Assembly: GCF_002257705.1 (NCBI RefSeq)
Contig: NZ_LSLK01000026.1
Coordinates: 1 to 13,247, forward strand
Reading direction: 5' to 3'
DNA: 13,247 nucleotides
Source of the DNA: Sporomusa silvacetica DSM 10669
GTDB lineage: Bacteria > Bacillota > Negativicutes > Sporomusales > Sporomusaceae
The notes below the pieces were generated by a model. It was not told the origin of the DNA and made no database searches. It saw only the letters and a list, made by a program, of their open reading frames with translations. Positions 1-6,495 of this stretch are shown here, piece after piece (position 1 is the stretch's first letter; each line of letters starts with the position of its first letter). A program made the position numbers and the translations under genes.

Positions 1-164
1 TAATAAAGACGGTATGTAACTTAAAAAATGCGATAGATTTGCAGCAACTTGATTGCCAAACAAGAAATACGTACTTAAGAATACTTAAGCATAAGCATAA
101 CTTATCGATTCGACAAATTGAAAGACTGACAGGAATTAATAGAGGAATTGTTTTAAAAGCATGA
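1..164 (+). CDS. REP-associated tyrosine transposase (Y1/IS200-like), C-terminal end only
   Basis: An open frame runs in from the left edge (codons in phase with position 3) to a TGA at 162-164, giving about 53 residues of a protein whose start lies outside the window. The end reads SIRQIERLTGINRGIVLKA, preceded by RNTYLRILK. This is the helix-turn-helix-like tail typical of Firmicute RAYT/Y1_Tnp proteins, which usually end in a variant of LSIRQ-x-x-R-x-TGI. The catalytic HUH motif and tyrosine are not visible here. Support also comes from a REP-like palindrome 5 bp after the stop, the usual partner of such enzymes. RAYTs are thought to nick or mobilise REP sequences with single-strand chemistry. 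Whether this copy is intact cannot be judged. The family call rests on pattern recognition of the tail. Confidence 0.68.
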   Translation, partial: IKTVCNLKNAIDLQQLDCQTRNTYLRILKHKHNLSIRQIERLTGINRGIVLKA

Positions 165-169
165 GTAAA

Positions 170-196
170 GTGTCAACAACCCCGTCCCCTTGACAC
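170..196. repeat. REP-like palindrome beside the transposase
   Basis: GTGTCAA (170-176) and TTGACAC (190-196) form a perfect 7-bp inverted repeat around a C-rich 13-nt loop containing CCCCGTCCCC. The arm sequence with a G/C-rich GTCCCC loop resembles REP-like elements found scattered in Firmicute genomes next to Y1 transposases. It starts 5 bp after the transposase stop codon, so it is probably the element's 3' recognition structure. There is no following T-run, so it is not an obvious terminator. Confidence 0.6.
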
Positions 197-227
197 CCAA
201 AAAAAGTATACTTTCGGATAGTATCGC

Positions 228-270
228 AAAAAGCTAATTCATTTTATTATTAAAATGAATTAGCTTTTTT
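228..270 (+). terminator. Strong A/T-rich hairpin, probable (bidirectional) terminator
   Basis: A perfect 19-bp stem (228-246 with 251-269) closes on a 4-nt loop (TTAT) and ends in six Ts (265-270); the mirror A-run on the left arm would let it act on either strand. It would end transcription of the transposase gene. It is nested in a larger imperfect hairpin: 203-215 and 280-293 also pair (AAAGTATACTTTC with GAAAGTATAACTTT, one bulge), so the whole 203-293 segment may be a mobile or repeated structured element rather than a plain terminator. Confidence 0.7.
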
Positions 271-300
271 GTCCAGATGGAAAGTATAACTTTCCCTGGA

Positions 301-542
301 TTGAACGACTAAGGCTTGTCTTATGGAAGTGAGGTGCTTTGCTGGAGAAATCACTGAAGTGATTATGCTTCAGACATGTCGGCAAAATGGCGGTTCCTGG
401 TGTTGATACTGCTGCAACGGTCAGAGCGATCGCCGACGGAGAGATTAAATGGTACTGGTGGAAGAGTCTCCCTTGCTCAATGGCAGTTCTGTAATCTAGT
501 TTAGCAGGACATTATGGCGTGACTAGGAGGAAATACATAGAG
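301..542 (+). other. GC-richer untranslated leader upstream of the NlpC/P60 gene, possible structured RNA
   Basis: No convincing gene is visible in this stretch. It is less A/T-rich than its flanks and holds several pairing segments: AATCACT (349-355) with AGTGATT (358-364); CTGAAG (354-359) with CTTCAG (368-373), which excludes the first; GTCGGC (378-383) with GCCGAC (432-437); GGAGA (438-442) with TCTCC (467-471); and AGATTA (442-447) with TAATCT (492-497). I compared it by eye with the c-di-AMP, c-di-GMP and guanidine riboswitch consensuses and saw no match. The ribosome binding site AGGAGG (525-530) for the next gene is at its end. No promoter could be assigned. Confidence 0.3.
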
Positions 543-1397
543 ATGGTGTTACAAGTAATAAGAAAGCTGATGATTATTTTAGTTTTGCTGGCGATAGTCT
601 GTAGTGCCGCAGCACCACCTGCGGCAGCCTTTAGGCTTACCGTAGCCAATCGGTATGACCAGTCCAAGACTTTTTCGGTTCTGTATTATGATGAAATCGT
701 TGACAAATGGCTTTGCGTCGGTTGGTATAGCGTGCCAGCCAACGGCTGGAAAGAATATTCTTTCGCCAATTCTAAAGATTTGCCTTACGCGTATGCATTC
801 AGCACGGGATGGCATGGAGGTGACAGAAGTGAGAATATCCAGATGATTGTGACGCCAAGTAAATTTCGCTATTATCAGGACGAACCCTTTCCTGAAGGTG
901 CCGATGCCAAGCTGGTGACCTTTGGAAAATTTGATATTCATGGTGGTTCCGCACAACTTGTTTTTGGTGGTGACAGAAAAACGGAGCCGGTGAAAGCGGC
1001 ACCGGCAGGTCTAGGCGACAAAATTGTGGATATTGCGATGCAAATGAAAGGCAAGCCATATGTGTGGGGTGGTTCGACGCCAGAAACCGGCTTTGACTGT
1101 TCCGGACTTACTTACTATGTCCTGGGACAGCTTGGAATAAATATTGAACGTACTGCTGACCTCCAGTACCATCGCCAGGAATCTATCAGTTTCAGGGATT
1201 TATTGCCAGGAGATTTGGTGTTCTTTGCCTGGCATGGTGCAGAACCGGAGCATGTGGGGATTTATATCGGCAATGGGAAATATATTGATGCGCAGAATAC
1301 ATCCGGTGCAGGGCCGGGCGCCACAGGGGTGGTAACAGTGAGCTCCTTTGATAACTGGAATAAAAAATACTTTATGGGTGGGCGACGCTTTCGCTAA
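543..1397 (+). CDS. Secreted NlpC/P60 peptidoglycan peptidase with N-terminal DUF1036-like domain
   Basis: The product is a 284-residue predicted secreted cysteine peptidase acting on cell-wall peptides. Residues 1-29 form a signal peptide: basic RK, a hydrophobic core, and probable cleavage after AAA29. The V before Cys20 makes a lipobox unlikely. Residues about 30-120 resemble DUF1036 (a two-Trp region around VGWYSVPANGW). After a short linker, residues about 158-284 are an NlpC/P60 domain with catalytic Cys186 in FDCSGL and His237 in EHVGIYIG. The third catalytic position, usually His, is Asp249 (YIDAQ); acidic residues occur there in some family members. The frame extends upstream to a GTG at 519, but AGGAGG at 525-530 lies inside that extension, so ATG 543 is preferred, with a long 12-nt spacer. 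The next gene also encodes a secreted protein. The peptidase fold is well supported; the DUF1036 match is by pattern. Confidence 0.85.
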   Translation: MVLQVIRKLMIILVLLAIVCSAAAPPAAAFRLTVANRYDQSKTFSVLYYDEIVDKWLCVGWYSVPANGWKEYSFANSKDLPYAYAFSTGWHGGDRSENIQMIVTPSKFRYYQDEPFPEGADAKLVTFGKFDIHGGSAQLVFGGDRKTEPVKAAPAGLGDKIVDIAMQMKGKPYVWGGSTPETGFDCSGLTYYVLGQLGINIERTADLQYHRQESISFRDLLPGDLVFFAWHGAEPEHVGIYIGNGKYIDAQNTSGAGPGATGVVTVSSFDNWNKKYFMGGRRFR

Positions 1398-1586
1398 AAG
1401 AAATTAGACGCGAACGATGCTTGATCGCTCAAAACTAGTGGCAACATATGCTGTTCATGCCTGGAGGAGCGGTGAAAACGACTAAGGGAGGTGATACTAC
1501 GTAGGTCGAATGAAAAAATCCTTTGCACCAGGGCCCGTTTACATGATGCAAATTCAGTACGGTAAAGATTAATGGAGGTGTGTAGA

Positions 1587-1967
1587 ATGGGTTATTCGAA
1601 AAAAAGATTGATTGTAGGTGTGCTTTTTCTGTTAGTGATGATGGTGTTGCCAAGTGTGGGGTTGGCCGGAAGCCAGGATTTTACTTTGGTGAACAATTCG
1701 TCTTATAGTATCGTTGGTTTTTGGGTAGCACCGGCTAACAGTGATAATTGGGAAGAAAACCTGATGGCTGGCTCGGCTTTGGAGGCAGGCGACAGCATTG
1801 ATATCAGCTTTGACAATTCCGGCAATATCCAGTGGTGGAACTTCAGAGTCAAAGACGGTAGCGGGCATGTGTGGACGTGGGAAAAGAATGATTATGATTT
1901 AACCCAAATCTCGCAAATTACTTATTATTATAATAATTCTGGCAAAGGCGCGATTAACTATAAGTAA
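1587..1967 (+). CDS. Small secreted single-domain protein (LVN-SSYSIVG type)
   Basis: A 126-residue protein with a clear signal peptide: KKR, a hydrophobic stretch to about residue 26, and probable cleavage near GLAG. The mature part of about 100 residues begins DFTLVNNSSYSIVGFWVAP, then has SDNWEENL, an AGDSIDISF strand, a W-W-rich NFRVKDGSGHVWTWE segment and QISQITYYY. The pattern matches small bacterial secreted proteins of unknown function (LVN-x-T/S-G-x-x-I ... SSDDWG ... V-L-x-x-G-x-S-x-x-I-x-F ... W-D-L-R), often mislabelled in databases as Tat-signal argininosuccinate lyase. The frame opens at ATG 1572, but GGAGGTG (1575-1581) lies between that ATG and ATG 1587, so 1587 is the supported start. 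The F-x-L-x-V/N opening and the W-rich core resemble the N-terminal domain of the upstream peptidase, so the two may share a beta-sandwich fold; that is inference. Function unknown. Confidence 0.75.
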   Translation: MGYSKKRLIVGVLFLLVMMVLPSVGLAGSQDFTLVNNSSYSIVGFWVAPANSDNWEENLMAGSALEAGDSIDISFDNSGNIQWWNFRVKDGSGHVWTWEKNDYDLTQISQITYYYNNSGKGAINYK

Positions 1968-2433
1968 CGCAAAATGATGTAAGGGGCCCTGCTGCAAGGG
2001 AAAAATCAGCGATAGTACTGGCTTTTTTCATCTTCCTGAATCATGAGATGCCTCTCGGACTCGCTTTATGTTGGTGTCACATTAATTTTATGACGATAGG
2101 GTTTGATAGAAGTTGTACATATGAGTCGGTAAGGTTCACATCAACTAATATTTGGAAACTATAAAATTAAAACGTATGACATTAAGCGTAAATTTGCCAG
2201 GATGGAAGCTTATGTATTTATAGCATTCATAATTTCCGGTAGACTGGTAAATTTCTGCTCTCAAATTAGCTTTCAATAACTATCTCTTTGGGATCGCTGA
2301 CATAAAAATCTTCCTTTCTGACTTAAATAGTAGCATTACTATTCTTGCCATTAAGGAAGATTTTTCATATTATTTACAAAAAATTCGCTGCGGCCTCACA
2401 ATTATAGTTTTAATTTTGTGGCAGAGATAATAT
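1968..2433. other. Convergent intergenic region
   Basis: Between the convergent stops there is no supported gene. A weak hairpin with a T-run (2001-2028; CAG/CTG stem plus A/T pairs, with a mismatch) could end the small secreted-protein transcript. From 2030 to 2300 I see only A/T-rich sequence without a recognisable signal. The large hairpin at 2304-2365 is listed separately. Confidence 0.5.
2304..2365. terminator. Two-tier hairpin, probable bidirectional terminator of the CoA-transferase operon
   Basis: AAAAATCTTCCTT (2304-2316) pairs perfectly with AAGGAAGATTTTT (2353-2365). Inside the large loop a second perfect stem forms, AATAGTA (2326-2332) with TACTATT (2337-2343) around GCAT. Both strands end in a five-T run. 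The element is about 70 nt past the stop of the minus-strand dehydrogenase gene and about 340 nt past the plus-strand secreted-protein gene, so it probably ends the minus-strand operon and blocks read-through from the other side. Confidence 0.65.
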
Positions 2434-3291
2434 TTATTTATTATATTCATAAAACCCTTTTCCAGTCTTACGTCCCAGATAACCGGCTTCGACCATCTTC
2501 TTGAGTAAAGGACAAGGACGATATTTAGGATCACAGTACTCTTTATATAATACTTCCATGATATAAAGAACTGTATCGTTTCCAATAAGGTCGGAAAGAG
2601 CAAGTGGACCAATGACATGGTTAAATCCAAGTTTTGCTACAGTATCAATATCCTCTGCGCTAGCAACTCCTTCTGCTAATGTGAAGATAGCCTCATTTAT
2701 CATTGGAATCATGATACGATTTCCCACAAAGCCGGGTGCATCAGATACTCTTACCGGGCTCTTACCTAATTTTAATGCAAGTTCTTTTACACTATTGAAA
2801 GAGTCTTCGCTAGTTGCTATTCCGTTAATTATTTCGACAAGTTTCATAACAGGAGCAGGATTAAAGAAATGCATGCCAATAATTTGGGACGGACGTTTGG
2901 TAAAGGCACCTATCGCAGTAATTGACAAGGAAGAGGAATTGGTTGCGAGAATAGTATGGGCCGGAGTTAATTCATCCAATTGTTCAAAGATACTCTTTTT
3001 GATATTCATGTTTTCAACAGCAGCTTCAATCACCAAGTCAACATTACATACCGTAGTATTAAGTTCAACTGCGCCTGAGATTCGTCCCATAATGGCATCT
3101 CTATCAGTAGTAGTCGATTTGCCTTTTTCGACTGCTCTGTCCAAATTTTTGGCAATACATTTAATGCCTTTTTGGACAAACTCATCTTTAATATCCCGGA
3201 TTATAACGCTTAAGCCGCTTTGTGCCATAACTTGGGCAATACCGCTGCCCATTTGACCGGCTCCAATAATTAAGACTTTTTTTATATCCAC
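2434..3291 (-). CDS. hbd: 3-hydroxybutyryl-CoA dehydrogenase (Hbd family)
   Basis: A 285-residue NAD(P)-dependent enzyme interconverting acetoacetyl-CoA and 3-hydroxybutyryl-CoA in the cytoplasm; length is normal for clostridial Hbd. The Rossmann motif GAGQMG is at residues 10-15. Active-site residues fit the family: Ser in TNSSSLSI (about 119-121), His141 in MHFFNPAPVMKLVE with Glu153, and Asn191 in GFVGNRI. The C-terminal helical domain has GPLALSDLIG and ends GRKTGKGFYEY. One small oddity is NHVIGPLAL near 224-232, where most homologues have NHPMGPLAL. The GTG start is supported by AGGAGGG six bases upstream. It is the last of three minus-strand genes, 41 bp after the thiolase, which would supply or consume its acetoacetyl-CoA. 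The reaction assignment is secure; direction in vivo (butyrate-type oxidation or synthesis) is not shown by sequence. Confidence 0.93.
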   Translation of the reverse strand: MDIKKVLIIGAGQMGSGIAQVMAQSGLSVIIRDIKDEFVQKGIKCIAKNLDRAVEKGKSTTTDRDAIMGRISGAVELNTTVCNVDLVIEAAVENMNIKKSIFEQLDELTPAHTILATNSSSLSITAIGAFTKRPSQIIGMHFFNPAPVMKLVEIINGIATSEDSFNSVKELALKLGKSPVRVSDAPGFVGNRIMIPMINEAIFTLAEGVASAEDIDTVAKLGFNHVIGPLALSDLIGNDTVLYIMEVLYKEYCDPKYRPCPLLKKMVEAGYLGRKTGKGFYEYNK

Positions 3292-3332
3292 CTAAAACCC
3301 TCCTGTTAATAATTCTTTGACGTTTATAAGCG

Positions 3333-4514
3333 TTAGTTGTATCTTTCTACGATTGTAGCAATTCCCATACCGCCGCCAATACAGAGTGTAGCTAATCCGC
3401 GTCTAGCTTTCTGTTGCTCCATTGCATGTAAAAGAGTTACGAGAATACGGGCGCCACTTGCACCGATTGGATGTCCCAACGCGATTGCACCGCCATTGAT
3501 ATTTACTTTTTCTTTTGGCAACTTGAGCTCTCTGCCGGCGGCAATAAACTGGGCTGCAAAAGCTTCGTTTGCTTCGAAAAGATCAATGTCATTTACTGAT
3601 AGACCGGCCTGTTTAAGGGCTTTAATGGATGCAGGAACAGGGCCAATTCCCATAATGCTCGGATCAACGCCGGCGGTGGCACATGAGATAATGCGTGCCA
3701 AAGGTTTGATGCCCAATGCTTTTGCCTTGTCTTCGGACATAAGAACAAAGGCTGCGGCACCATCATTAATTCCTGAAGCATTTCCGGCAGTGACAGTGCC
3801 ATCTTTTTTGAATGCAGGTTTTAATTTTCCAAGGCCTTCTAGAGTAGTGTTGGCTCGCGGAAACTCATCCACATCAAAGATTACGTCTCCTTTTTTATTG
3901 GGAATAGTGACAGGACAAATTTCTTTTTTAAAAGCACCCGATTTTATGGCTGCGATTGCTTTGGTTTGTGATTCATAAGCCACCTGATCTTGCTCTTCAC
4001 GGGTAATGCCATATTTTTCTGCAACATTTTCGGCAGTAATACCCATGTGATAGTCATTAAACGCATCCCATAGGCCATCGTTTATCATGACGTCGGTTAT
4101 TGTGCCGTTACCCATGCGATATCCCCAGCGAGCCTTATTTAAAACAAAGGGTGCATTACTCATACTTTCAGTACCGCCGGCTACGACAATATCTGCTGCT
4201 CCGCTATAAATAGTTTGAGCGGCCAAAGCTACAGACTTCATACCTGATCCGCAGACCAGGTTAACCGTGTATGCCGGAATCTCAACAGGTATACCGGCAC
4301 GTACTGCGCATTGGCGGGCTGGGTTTTGCCCTAAACCAGCCTGCAGAACATTTCCGAAAACAAGCTCATCGACAGAAGATTTTTCGATACCAGCGCGGTT
4401 AATTGCTTCGCTTATAATTGTAGAGCCTAGTTTAATTGCTGATATTGGAGCCAAAGTACCGTTAAAGCTACCAAGAGCTGTCCGAACTGCACTTGCGATT
4501 ACGATATTGGTCAT
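3333..4514 (-). CDS. atoB: Acetyl-CoA acetyltransferase (acetoacetyl-CoA thiolase)
   Basis: A 393-residue biosynthetic-type thiolase that condenses two acetyl-CoA to acetoacetyl-CoA or cleaves it in reverse. Numbered from ATG 4514, the catalytic residues fall at the classical positions: Cys88 in NLVCGSGMKSV, His348 in ALGHPIGASGAR and Cys378 in LCIGGGMG; NEAFA is also present. The frame extends four codons further to a GTG at 4526, but that GTG is part of the GAGGTGG ribosome binding site, so ATG 4514 is preferred. That site overlaps the last codons of the CoA-transferase, whose stop is only 5 bp upstream, suggesting translational coupling. In clostridia the same enzyme is called thlA. In this locus it would split acetoacetyl-CoA made from imported acetoacetate or by 3-hydroxybutyryl-CoA oxidation; that is inference from context. 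Confidence 0.94.
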   Translation of the reverse strand: MTNIVIASAVRTALGSFNGTLAPISAIKLGSTIISEAINRAGIEKSSVDELVFGNVLQAGLGQNPARQCAVRAGIPVEIPAYTVNLVCGSGMKSVALAAQTIYSGAADIVVAGGTESMSNAPFVLNKARWGYRMGNGTITDVMINDGLWDAFNDYHMGITAENVAEKYGITREEQDQVAYESQTKAIAAIKSGAFKKEICPVTIPNKKGDVIFDVDEFPRANTTLEGLGKLKPAFKKDGTVTAGNASGINDGAAAFVLMSEDKAKALGIKPLARIISCATAGVDPSIMGIGPVPASIKALKQAGLSVNDIDLFEANEAFAAQFIAAGRELKLPKEKVNINGGAIALGHPIGASGARILVTLLHAMEQQKARRGLATLCIGGGMGIATIVERYN

Positions 4515-4519
4515 ATTTA

Positions 4520-6094
4520 TTACCACCTCGATAATTTACTTGGCTGATTTATCTTTAAATTCATTGGTTCATCACGGAAAATACGCTCATCCATGATTTT
4601 AAGGTTGGGAGAGACAATTGGTTTAAAATCCATATAAGCAAGCACGTCTTTTTCTAAATCTATACCGGGTGCTATTTCCGTAATTACCATGCCTTCTGCT
4701 TGTAGCTCAAGAACGGCTCTCTCCGTGATGTACTTGACTGTTTGCTTGGTCTTTCTGGCATACTCTCCACTGAAAGTAATTTGTTCAACTTGCTCTAAGA
4801 ACTTCTTTGCTCTACCTTCATTTAATATGGAAAGCTTACCATTGCCAACCTGCACTTTTAGACCGCCGGCGGTAAAGGTTCCGCAGAAAACTACTTTTTT
4901 AGAATTTTGGGTAATATTAATAAACCCGCCACAGCCGGCAACGCGGCCTTTGAATTTGCTAACATTGATATTACCCTGTTTATCGGTTTCGGCGAGACCA
5001 AGAAATGCAATATCGAGTCCGCCACCATCGTAAAAGTCGAATTGATAGGCCTGATCGAGAATAGCCTCTGGATTGGCAGCTGCACCAAATTCTAATCCGC
5101 CGGCAGGAACGCCTCCTATGGGACCAGCTTCGACCGTTAAGGTCATAATATTGCTAATACCTTCCTCGGCTGCAACCATGGAAACTCCCTCTGGCATCCC
5201 AATCCCTAAGTTTACCCTGGCGTTGGGAATTAATTCCATTGCTGCTCTGCGGGCAATGACTTTACGTTCGGTGAGTGGCAGAGCAGATATCGATGATAAT
5301 GGAATACGGGTTTCACCAGAGTAAGCGGGATTATACTGCTGGGAAAAGGTTTGCATATGTTCATCAGAGTTGGCGACAACAATGTAGTCTACACTAATAG
5401 AAGGCACTTTTACCATCATCGGATGTATAGTTTCGTTGGCTACGATTCTTTCGACCTGGGCAATTACTATACCACCACAGCTTTTTACTGCTTGGGCAAT
5501 TGATAAGGATTCAGGGGAGACAGCTTCGCGTTCGATAGATATGTTACCTTTTTCATCAGCGCTTGTCCCGCGTATCAACGCAATATTAACAGGGAAGGGC
5601 TTATACCATAACCATTCCTCGCCGCCTAATTGAAGGACTTCGACTAGATCTTGTGTAGTTATGCTGCTAATCTTGCCACCCTCAATGCGAGGATCGACAA
5701 AGGTATCTAGACCGACTTTGGTAATAACACCGGGCTTTTGACCGGCCACTTGTCTAAACCAATGAGTTAGCGTTCCTTGTGGGAAGTTGTAGGCTTCAAT
5801 TTTGTTGTCCACTGCTAATTGTCCTAATTTAGGGGCTAAGTTCCAATGTCCACCAATTACTCGCTTTAGCAGACCTTCATGGGCTAAATGGTTTAATCCT
5901 TTTTCCTTCCCATCGCCTTGCCCGGCGCAAAAGATTAATCCGAGATTGCGTGGAGCTTTTTCGGTGAGAAAGCGTTTTTCAAGGGCGGCTGTTAAGGCCT
6001 CAGGGTGTCCGCTGCCAACAAAGCCGGTTGTGGCAATCATATCTCCATCTTTTATGAGTTTTACAGCTTCATCGGCTGTGATTATTTTAGCCAA
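4520..6094 (-). CDS. Fused two-domain acyl-CoA:acetate CoA-transferase (YdiF/propionate CoA-transferase type)
   Basis: A class I CoA-transferase in which the alpha and beta halves are one chain (524 residues from TTG 6094). It moves CoA between acyl-CoAs, such as acetyl-CoA, and a free short-chain acid. The N-terminal half starts KIITADEAVKLIKDGD and carries GFVGSGHPEAL. The C-terminal half carries NLGIGMPEGV and the catalytic-glutamate motif TLTVEAGPIGG, with Glu at about residue 322 (325 from the longer start), close to the known position in propionate CoA-transferase. Start choice: a GTG at 6103 is only 1 nt from AGGAGG, whereas TTG 6094 is 10 nt away and gives the usual MAKI-type start. 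It is the first gene of the minus-strand operon, behind a sigma-54 promoter at 6143-6158. It replaces the separate AtoD/AtoA subunits of E. coli. The exact acid (acetoacetate, butyrate, propionate) is undetermined. Confidence 0.9.
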   Translation of the reverse strand: MAKIITADEAVKLIKDGDMIATTGFVGSGHPEALTAALEKRFLTEKAPRNLGLIFCAGQGDGKEKGLNHLAHEGLLKRVIGGHWNLAPKLGQLAVDNKIEAYNFPQGTLTHWFRQVAGQKPGVITKVGLDTFVDPRIEGGKISSITTQDLVEVLQLGGEEWLWYKPFPVNIALIRGTSADEKGNISIEREAVSPESLSIAQAVKSCGGIVIAQVERIVANETIHPMMVKVPSISVDYIVVANSDEHMQTFSQQYNPAYSGETRIPLSSISALPLTERKVIARRAAMELIPNARVNLGIGMPEGVSMVAAEEGISNIMTLTVEAGPIGGVPAGGLEFGAAANPEAILDQAYQFDFYDGGGLDIAFLGLAETDKQGNINVSKFKGRVAGCGGFINITQNSKKVVFCGTFTAGGLKVQVGNGKLSILNEGRAKKFLEQVEQITFSGEYARKTKQTVKYITERAVLELQAEGMVITEIAPGIDLEKDVLAYMDFKPIVSPNLKIMDERIFRDEPMNLKINQPSKLSRW

Positions 6095-6142
6095 GTTTAT
6101 CACTCCTCCTAAATTTCTTTTACAACGGTCACTTAAAACTAA

Positions 6143-6158
6143 TGCAATAAATATGCCA
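6143..6158 (-). promoter_or_regulatory. Sigma-54 (-24/-12) promoter of the CoA-transferase operon
   Basis: Read on the minus strand this is TGGCATATTTATTGCA, i.e. TGGCAT-N5-TTGCA, with the GG-to-GC spacing required by sigma-54 (consensus TGGCAC-N5-TTGCW). It lies about 50 bp upstream of the CoA-transferase start and points into it. The predicted start site is near 6133. The dyad at 6247-6266 is centred about 123 bp further upstream, a normal distance for an AtoC/NtrC-type activator. Confidence 0.85.
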
Positions 6159-6232
6159 AGTGCTAAGAAAAGGCGCTTGAATGAGATCTCCAGTAGCCGG
6201 GATACATATAATCATGAAAGATAAAAACATAG

Positions 6233-6280
6233 AAAAGCAGCTGAAATTGTGCAATTTTTTGCGCAAGCTCGGCTGCTTTT
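6233..6280. promoter_or_regulatory. Activator-binding dyad (UAS) shared by two divergent sigma-54 promoters
   Basis: The core TTGTGCAATTTTTTGCGCAA (6247-6266) matches the perfect dyad at 9541-9560 in 17 of 20 positions. It is flanked symmetrically, 5 bp away on each side, by AAAAGCAGC (6233-6241) and its complement GCTGCTTTT (6272-6280), so the whole 48-bp element is a nested inverted repeat. It lies between the minus-strand promoter (6143-6158) and the plus-strand promoter (6431-6446). By position and similarity it is the likely binding site of the activator encoded at 7977. A five-T run on the right could also make it a terminator-like hairpin. Confidence 0.7.
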
Positions 6281-6430
6281 TGCTCATTTATCTGTTTGAA
6301 ATGATCTGACGCGTTGGCAATCACAATCGCAACTAAACGGAGATGAAAAAAATAAAAGGGTAAATTCAAGCATAATTCCTAACTTTCTGATAAAATATTA
6401 GTTAAATTGACAATATTATCAGTTTTTAGA

Positions 6431-6446
6431 TGGCATGAATCTTGCA
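6431..6446 (+). promoter_or_regulatory. Sigma-54 (-24/-12) promoter of the sensor kinase/activator operon
   Basis: TGGCATGAATCTTGCA matches TGGCAT-N5-TTGCA with correct spacing, about 50 bp upstream of the kinase start. The predicted start site is near 6457. The shared dyad is centred about 200 bp upstream. A sigma-54 promoter ahead of the genes for a sigma-54 activator implies positive autoregulation. Confidence 0.82.
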
Positions 6447-6495
6447 ATAAATATTTAATGTAGGCTTATTGTAGATTATGTTAGGAGGTTATTGG

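Noticed and set aside
387..494. 35-residue open frame (starting MAVPGVDTAATVRAI) in the leader of the NlpC/P60 gene
   Set aside because: No ribosome binding site before its ATG, no recognisable family, and it overlaps the pairing segments of the possible RNA structure.
301..518. Known riboswitch (c-di-AMP ydaO, c-di-GMP-I, guanidine-I)
   Set aside because: The conserved sequence blocks of these classes, as I know them, are not present in order.
519..542. GTG 519 as start of the NlpC/P60 gene
   Set aside because: The AGGAGG ribosome binding site lies inside this extension and it would place acidic and basic residues before a normal signal peptide; ATG 543 fits better.
579..956. Minus-strand 125-codon frame opposite the NlpC/P60 gene
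   Set aside because: The plus-strand gene has a signal peptide and an intact catalytic motif set; the antisense frame has neither a ribosome binding site nor a recognisable domain.
2612..3256. Long plus-strand open frame opposite hbd, with similar ones opposite the thiolase, CoA-transferase and second dehydrogenase genes
   Set aside because: These are antisense shadows of genes with clear catalytic motifs; they show no family pattern and no proper start sites.
6163..6369. Minus-strand open frame of 68 codons between the divergent operons
   Set aside because: It starts at a TTG without a good ribosome binding site and covers the UAS; the composition is that of A/T-rich regulatory DNA. The sigma-54 promoter and dyad explain the region better.
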